Both the position numbers and the translations under genes were made by a program. A DNA stretch of 64,000 nt, from the NCBI RefSeq assembly GCF_016907475.1, contig NZ_JAFBCA010000001.1:1860001-1924000 (forward strand), in the 5' to 3' direction. This DNA comes from Nocardioides cavernae. Lineage in GTDB: Bacteria; Actinomycetota; Actinomycetes; Propionibacteriales; Nocardioidaceae. Below, in pieces: positions 59,576-64,000 of the stretch. The stretch's first letter is position 1; every line of letters begins with the position of its first letter. The notes beneath the pieces were generated by a model that saw nothing but the letters and a program-made list of their open reading frames with translations, was not told the DNA's origin and ran no database searches.

Positions 59576-60988
59576 TCAGGTGAAGTAGAGGTCGACTCCT
59601 GCGGGCGCCTCGAGGATCTCCCGTCCGTGGGCGGGATCGATGCGGCGGGTGCCGAGGTGGTCGACGACGAAAGCGAGGCCGTGTGGGGTGAGCCAGACGT
59701 AGCGGCCGTCGCCGCACTGGCGGGACCGGAAGCCCGCATGGGTCTTCCAGCGGTGGTGTCGTCGACCGAGCGGCCCGGAGTTGTGGGAGCCCGTCTGCTG
59801 GTCCGGTGGGCCGGTGTCGGCGTAGGGCGTGGGGTGGTCGTAGTCGACGCGGCGGCTGGTGGAGGTGGCGAACGGCCAGTAGTCGCCTCCGGTGGTGAGG
59901 TAGACGTGCTCCTTCAGCGACTCGGGGTGCTCGTAGGCCGTCGACCGCACGCGGGAGGACAGGTCACGCACGGGGCGGACCGTCAGCCGGGTCCGGCCCA
60001 GCAGCGAGCACAGCGCCGACAGCGGCGCTGGTCCCAAGCCCTCGACCCGGGCGACGGCGTCGGCGCCGGAGAGTGCGGCTTCGTGGAGGTGGACGTGGAG
60101 CACGGCCGTCGGCGTGAGGGCGGAGAGGTCCGTGGACCGGAGAGCCTCGAGGAGATCGGCGGGGAACGCGGTGGCACGGCTGGGCTCGGCGCTGCCCTCG
60201 GTGCCCGGCAGGGCGTCGTCGGTGTGCTCGACGAGCAGCTGGAGCAGCTCGGCCGGCCGGGCGAGGAAGCCGAAGGCGATCGCGCGCAGCTCGTCGGCGC
60301 CCGTGCCGGGGTGGGTGGGGGAGAGGATCTCGGCCACTCGCTGGACAGTGGCCTCGACCCACACGGCGTCCCCGGCGGCGATGCGGGCGATGACGGTGCG
60401 CAGCCCGAACTCGTCCGTGCGGCCGGCCCCGACATAGCGGCGGGCCTTCTCGGCCTCGACGCGCGCGTCGTGGAGGGTCGGGTCGGCCTCGATGACCTTG
60501 GCCTCGGCGACGGCGAGCACACGCCCACCGGCTTCGTGGGCGATGACCCGCGCGACCGCGGCGTCGACGACCCCGACCCGCGCGGCGGGCAGGTGTCGTG
60601 ACTGCTTGGCCACGCGCCGTGCGATGAACACCTCGGCCAGGCCGGAGCGGACCACGGCCCAGGTCAGCGGCAGGCGGTGCTGCAGGTCGAGCACGTCGGC
60701 GAGCGCGTTGCCCGTGGCGGTGACGCCCGTGCCGCGGGCGAGGGCGATCTCCCCGAGGCAGAAGTCCTGCACGCCCGGCGTGCCCTCCCCGCCGAGACGG
60801 ACCAGCACGTCTCCGAGCCGCCGCGCGTGAGCACCGTCGGGGCCCTCGGTCGGGTCGGTGGAGTGGACGGCTGCCCACTGGGCGAGGACCTCGAGGTCGC
60901 GGACCTCGGCGAGCCGACGGTCTCGCACCGCGCCGGACGCCAGGGCCAGCAGGGCCGCCGCGTCGAGCTCGGAGAGGGTGTCGGTCAT
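59576..60988 (-). CDS. DUF222/HNH-type protein (13E12 family)
   Basis: A 470-residue protein of the actinobacterial 13E12/DUF222 group. The long helical DUF222 part (about residues 20-330; for example LAEVRDLEVLAQWAAVHSTD and EAKVIEADPTLHDARVEAEK) is followed by a C-terminal HNH-like region with VDYDHPTPYA, GSHNSGPLGRRHHRWKTH and a WLTPHGLAF segment. These proteins occur in many copies per genome and are sometimes linked to mobile introns or repeats; their nuclease role is little studied. The ATG at 60988 follows a consensus-perfect TACAAT by seven bases. Confidence 0.85.
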   Translation of the reverse strand: MTDTLSELDAAALLALASGAVRDRRLAEVRDLEVLAQWAAVHSTDPTEGPDGAHARRLGDVLVRLGGEGTPGVQDFCLGEIALARGTGVTATGNALADVLDLQHRLPLTWAVVRSGLAEVFIARRVAKQSRHLPAARVGVVDAAVARVIAHEAGGRVLAVAEAKVIEADPTLHDARVEAEKARRYVGAGRTDEFGLRTVIARIAAGDAVWVEATVQRVAEILSPTHPGTGADELRAIAFGFLARPAELLQLLVEHTDDALPGTEGSAEPSRATAFPADLLEALRSTDLSALTPTAVLHVHLHEAALSGADAVARVEGLGPAPLSALCSLLGRTRLTVRPVRDLSSRVRSTAYEHPESLKEHVYLTTGGDYWPFATSTSRRVDYDHPTPYADTGPPDQQTGSHNSGPLGRRHHRWKTHAGFRSRQCGDGRYVWLTPHGLAFVVDHLGTRRIDPAHGREILEAPAGVDLYFT

Positions 60989-60995
60989 GCGTTCG

Positions 60996-61001
60996 ATTGT
61001 A
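60996..61001 (-). promoter_or_regulatory. -10 element of the DUF222 gene
   Basis: TACAAT (complement at 60996-61001) ends seven bases before the ATG at 60988; the best -10 match in the window. Confidence 0.55.
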
Positions 61002-61055
61002 GGCGTCACCACCGACATCGGGCCTGGTCAGGCGGTTCGTGGCTATCAACCGGGA

Positions 61056-61715
61056 TCAGGTCGACGCATCGCGCGAGGCCGCCCTCGTGCGGATCCACGT
61101 CACGAGCTGTCGGGTGCCCTCCAGCGCAGGCGCGGTCGAGGTTGCCAGCATGAGGTCGAGCTGCCCGTCGAGCTCGTCGCTCGTCCCCGAGTCCGACAGC
61201 AGGACCGCGAGGCCGGTGGCGACGTACCCGGGGGCGTGCTCGCGGGTGAAGAACCCCAGGTCGCCGGTGCGAGCCTGCTCCACCATCGCCTCACGGTCGA
61301 GCAGCTTCTCCAGGGTGGGCCACCCGTCTGCGTCCAGCCTCCGGACCATGTCGGCCACCACCTGCTCGACCGCCCGCGGCCGGTCCACCCGCCACCACTG
61401 GTCGGTGCCGGCTGGGGCACCGGTCGGTTGGAGGCGCCGCCGATAGAGCCCCCACGACTCGGGCAATGCCTTCGGTCGACGGCCGAGGGTCGTCTCCATC
61501 GACGCCGCCCAGGGCTCCGGCACCACGGACAGGTTGATCACGTACCTCGCCGAGCTGGCCGAGCTGTAGCTCGAGCCCTGCAGGTTCACGATCGCGCAGT
61601 CGCCCAGCTCGTTGGTCCGACGCCACGTGCGGCCCGAGCCCTTGAAGCCGTGCGCCCGCGCTGCCGGCGCCAGGACCTCGCGCACCGCGTCGCGGAACGC
61701 CGCCTGGATCGTCAC
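61056..61715 (-). CDS. DUF4304-domain protein
   Basis: A 219-residue soluble protein resembling DUF4304: the first 20 residues carry IQAAFRDAVREVLAPAARAH and GFKGSGRTWRR, then YVINLSVVPEPWAASMETT and WWRVDRPRAVEQVVADMVRR. The family is found in bacterial polymorphic-toxin and unknown contexts; no function is established. I prefer the GTG at 61715 over the upstream TTG at 61742 because TACGGT ends six bases before it. It is divergent from the HIT gene. Confidence 0.7.
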   Translation of the reverse strand: MTIQAAFRDAVREVLAPAARAHGFKGSGRTWRRTNELGDCAIVNLQGSSYSSASSARYVINLSVVPEPWAASMETTLGRRPKALPESWGLYRRRLQPTGAPAGTDQWWRVDRPRAVEQVVADMVRRLDADGWPTLEKLLDREAMVEQARTGDLGFFTREHAPGYVATGLAVLLSDSGTSDELDGQLDLMLATSTAPALEGTRQLVTWIRTRAASRDAST

Positions 61716-61721
61716 CCGGTG

Positions 61722-61727
61722 ACCGTA
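61722..61727 (-). promoter_or_regulatory. -10 element of the DUF4304 gene
   Basis: TACGGT (complement at 61722-61727) ends six bases before the GTG at 61715 and decides that start. Confidence 0.45.
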
Positions 61728-61805
61728 CGTGAAGGCCGCCAAGAGGCGGCGGCTCAGCCGCGGTCACGCGGGCGATGGTCGGTGCCCCGTGGCACCATCC
61801 GTGAC

Positions 61806-62222
61806 GTGGACGGATGCGTGTTCTGCCAGATCATCTCGGGCGAGGTGCCCGGTCACCTGGTGCTGGAGACCGACGACCTGGTGGCGTTCCTCGACGCCCG
61901 GCCGGTCTTCAAGGGGCACGTCCTGCTCGTGCCCCGCACCCACCTCGAGACGCTCCCGGACCTCCCCGCGGGTCAGCGAGACGGGTTCCTGGCGGCGGCC
62001 CAGCGGCTCGCGACGGCGGTCAAGGACGCCCTCGGCGCGCAGGGGTCGTTCGTGGCGATCAACAACACGGTCAGCCAGTCCGTCCCGCACCTCCACCTCC
62101 ACGTGGTCCCGCGCACCAAGGGCGACGGGCTGCGCGGCTTCTTCTGGCCGCGCACGAAGTACGGCGACGGCGAGGCGGCGGCGTACGCCGAACGGCTCCG
62201 GGACGCCCTCGCGAACGGCTGA
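61806..62222 (+). CDS. HIT-family nucleotide hydrolase
   Basis: A 138-residue HIT protein. CVFCQIISGEVPGHLVLETD holds the N-terminal Cys pair, FKGHVLLVPRTHLETLPDL follows, and the histidine triad HLHLHVVPR (about residues 98-106) is intact. HIT enzymes cleave nucleotide phosphoramidates, AMP-lysine or dinucleoside polyphosphates. The GTG at 61806 begins directly with DGCVFC; a CACCAT hexamer lies about seven bases upstream. The much longer open frame upstream is antisense to the DUF4304 gene. Faces the PAP2 gene, four bases away. Confidence 0.92.
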   Translation: MDGCVFCQIISGEVPGHLVLETDDLVAFLDARPVFKGHVLLVPRTHLETLPDLPAGQRDGFLAAAQRLATAVKDALGAQGSFVAINNTVSQSVPHLHLHVVPRTKGDGLRGFFWPRTKYGDGEAAAYAERLRDALANG

Positions 62223-62226
62223 CCGG

Positions 62227-63279
62227 TCAGGAGCGGACCTGCTCCTCCTCGCGGGCCCGGGCCTCGCCGAGCGACCACGTCCGGTCGCGGCGCCGGAGCG
62301 GGTGTCCGGTCGTCCAGGCGGCGAGCACCAGGGACAGCGTGCCGACTGCGAACCCGCCGAGGACGTCGACGAAGAAGTGCCACCCCAGGTAGACGGTGGA
62401 CAGGCAGGTCAGCGCGGCGAAGGCCCAGCCGGTCAGACGCACCCAGCGGGGGAGCCGGAGCAGCTCCATCACCAGGCACGTGGTGACCGTGATCGCCACG
62501 TGGAGCGACGCGAAGGCAGCGACGGTCTGCACGGCGCGGGTGTCCCAGGCGTCGGCCAGCACGGCGACGCGGTCGTCGAGCAGGAGGTCCTGCACGGCGG
62601 TGTTGAACGTCCGGGGCAGCCCGGTGAACTCCTGCGGTCGCGAGTAGATCGGCCCGAGGGACGGGACGAGGTAGTAGACGGCCACGCCGAGCAGCCAGTT
62701 GAAGGAGACGGCCGTGACGTAGAGGGCGCCGGTGATGGATCGCCGCGTCCACACGAGCGCGACGGCCAGCGCCGCCGGCACCAGCCCGATCCACAGCACG
62801 TAGACGCCGGAAAGCAGCCAGGCGGCCCAGCTGGTGCCGAGGACGTGGTGGAGGACGACGGCCGGGTCGTGGCCCAGCCACAGCAGGCGGTCCATCCGGT
62901 GCAGCTCGGTGTCCCACAGGCGGTCGTTGACGAACGGCAGGTAGCCCTTGAGGTTGCGGAACGCGACGTAGGCGACGTACCACGCCACGAGCCCGCTCAG
63001 GGTGAACCACACCTGCTCCCGCGTCCACCGGGCGCGGACCACGGTGCGCAGCGCTGCCCAGGCGCCGGGGCGCGGCGTCGTGCGGATGTACGCCGCCCAC
63101 CGCGCGACGACGTCGAGGAGCACGGCGGCCAGCACGATCACCGGCAGCCGCACCCAGGTCGGGACCGAGACGCCGTCGGGGTCGCGAACGGGCAGGTGGT
63201 AGGCGGCCGCGACCACCCATGTGGCCACCGCCATGGCGACGGCGACGCCGATCGCGCCGCGGAAGTACCCCCGACCCAT
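62227..63279 (-). CDS. PAP2-superfamily membrane protein (inositolphosphotransferase-like)
   Basis: A 350-residue protein with six or more membrane helices. The C-terminal PAP2-like motifs FASLHVAIT and YLGWHFFVDVLGGFAVG (about residues 265-320) carry the catalytic His residues; the upstream part has AVSFNWLLGVAVYYLVPSLG typical of the Aur1/Ipt1-like subgroup, which transfer phosphoinositol or phosphate groups on lipids. The first helix (IGVAVAMAVATWVVAAAY) starts near the N-terminus. The ATG at 63279 lies seven bases after TACCGT; the longer frame upstream lacks support. A cell-envelope lipid role is likely. Confidence 0.83.
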   Translation of the reverse strand: MGRGYFRGAIGVAVAMAVATWVVAAAYHLPVRDPDGVSVPTWVRLPVIVLAAVLLDVVARWAAYIRTTPRPGAWAALRTVVRARWTREQVWFTLSGLVAWYVAYVAFRNLKGYLPFVNDRLWDTELHRMDRLLWLGHDPAVVLHHVLGTSWAAWLLSGVYVLWIGLVPAALAVALVWTRRSITGALYVTAVSFNWLLGVAVYYLVPSLGPIYSRPQEFTGLPRTFNTAVQDLLLDDRVAVLADAWDTRAVQTVAAFASLHVAITVTTCLVMELLRLPRWVRLTGWAFAALTCLSTVYLGWHFFVDVLGGFAVGTLSLVLAAWTTGHPLRRRDRTWSLGEARAREEEQVRS

Positions 63280-63286
63280 GCTTGGC

Positions 63287-63292
63287 ACGGTA
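63287..63292 (-). promoter_or_regulatory. -10 element of the PAP2 gene
   Basis: TACCGT (complement at 63287-63292) ends seven bases before the ATG at 63279. Confidence 0.45.
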
Positions 63293-63412
63293 TGACACCC
63301 GCCGCGGCAGCGCGAGCGGTCTGCACCGGATCTCCACAACTCGGGTGAGCCCCCCGCGACGCCACGCACTACCCTCACGGACAGACGTCACCGAGCCTGA
63401 GGAGTCATCGAG

Positions 63413-64000
63413 ATGGGTCGCTACGACCGCCGCGTCGCCGTCATCACCGGAGCTGCGCGAGGCATCGGCTTCGGCATCGCGCAGCGCCTCGCGAGCGAGG
63501 GCGCGTCCATCGCGATCCTCGACCTCGACGAGGCCGCCGCCCAGGAGGCCGCCGGCCGTCTCGAGCTCGCCGACGGTGCCCGCGCGGTGGGCATCGGCTG
63601 CGACGTCGTCGACGCCGCCGCCGCCGAGGCCTCCGTGCAGCGGGTGGTCGACGAGCTCGGCGGGATCCACGTCCTGGTCAACAACGCCGGCATCACCCGC
63701 GACAACCTGCTCTTCAAGATGACCGAGGAGGACTGGGACCTGGTGATGAACGTCCACCTCAAGGGCGTCTTCAACATGACCAAGGCCGCTCAGTCCCGGT
63801 TCGTGGAGCAGAAGTACGGCAAGATCCTCAACCTGTCGAGCGTCTCCGCCCTCGGCAACCGCGGCCAGGCCAACTACTCCGCGGCCAAGATGGGCATCCA
63901 GGGCCTCACCCGCACGCTCGGCATCGAGCTCGGCCCGTTCGGCATCACCGCCAACGCCATCGCACCGGGGTTCATCGCCACCGAGATGACCGACGCCACC
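63413..64000 (+). CDS. FabG-type 3-oxoacyl-ACP/SDR reductase, 5' part
   Basis: A short-chain dehydrogenase/reductase that runs off the window; 196 residues are visible. AVITGAARGIGFGIAQRLAS is the NAD(P)-binding Gly motif, LVNNAGITRDNLLFKMTEED matches FabG closely, and the catalytic Ser-Tyr-Lys lie in ILNLSSVSALGN and ANYSAAKMG (about residues 143-160). ITANAIAPGFIATEMT follows at the end. The ATG at 63413 has AGGAG eight bases upstream, one of the clearer ribosome sites here. The role is probably reduction of 3-oxoacyl-ACP in fatty-acid synthesis, although paralogues with other acyl-CoA substrates exist. Confidence 0.9.
   Translation, partial: MGRYDRRVAVITGAARGIGFGIAQRLASEGASIAILDLDEAAAQEAAGRLELADGARAVGIGCDVVDAAAAEASVQRVVDELGGIHVLVNNAGITRDNLLFKMTEEDWDLVMNVHLKGVFNMTKAAQSRFVEQKYGKILNLSSVSALGNRGQANYSAAKMGIQGLTRTLGIELGPFGITANAIAPGFIATEMTDAT

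Noticed and set aside
60858..62222. A 454-residue frame ending in the HIT protein
   Set aside because: Everything before the GTG at 61806 is antisense to the DUF222 and DUF4304 genes; HIT proteins are about 140 residues.

Overview
The window is high-GC DNA with dense genes, many 4-base ATGA/GTGA gene overlaps and frequent GTG starts. The gene set points to an actinobacterium: Ku with split LigD parts, DUF222/HNH protein, glgX-treY-treZ, large NAD-glutamate dehydrogenase, FtsEX next to smpB, and a tmRNA whose tag reads ANTNRNDFALAA. The style of the secreted repeat protein and of the Tad genes suggests Nocardioidaceae, but that is inference. At about twenty genes a -10-like hexamer ends 6-8 bases before the start codon, so leaderless transcripts look common.

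Layout. 1-8.9 kb: 3' part of NAD-glutamate dehydrogenase, a cupin gene divergent from a TetR regulator with a perfect palindromic operator, then a GntR/TSUP pair divergent from a MatC-like transporter, CoA-transferase and biotin-independent carboxyltransferase (possible malonate or dicarboxylate use). 8.9-9.1 kb: three copies of a 50-bp repeat; a fourth, inverted, lies at 40.5 kb. 9.1-12.7 kb: NHEJ locus (ku divergent from separate ligase and polymerase genes, with an L,D-transpeptidase-like gene between them). 12.7-19.9 kb: orphan response regulator and a 2090-residue secreted repeat protein.

19.9-26.5 kb: a mosaic accessory island, in part visibly lower in GC, with small unrecognised genes, truncated genes and a large membrane-embedded serine hydrolase. 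It sits inside a wrecked Tad/Flp pilus locus: a short CpaF relic on the left, a TadE relic plus intact TadG-like gene on the right.

26.7-49.2 kb: core genes. GlgX-TreY-TreZ make trehalose from glycogen; prfB; ftsE-ftsX-M23 peptidase (cell-wall cleavage at division); smpB; amidohydrolase; then an ROK regulator, sugar ABC importer, GH3 hexosaminidase and ROK kinase forming an amino-sugar or muropeptide uptake unit; a CNNM/CorC-type protein with an extra C-terminal domain. 49.3-49.7 kb: tmRNA and its terminator.

49.8-64 kb: mostly single genes: a nonapeptide-repeat protein coupled to an RDD protein, TerD, a SnoaL-like/MerR divergent pair with two 19-bp-spacer promoters, acetyltransferases, a BtuF-like protein, a PAS protein lacking a kinase domain, GtrA, MFS, Imm5-like, thermonuclease, DUF222, DUF4304, HIT, PAP2, and the 5' part of a FabG-type reductase running off the window.
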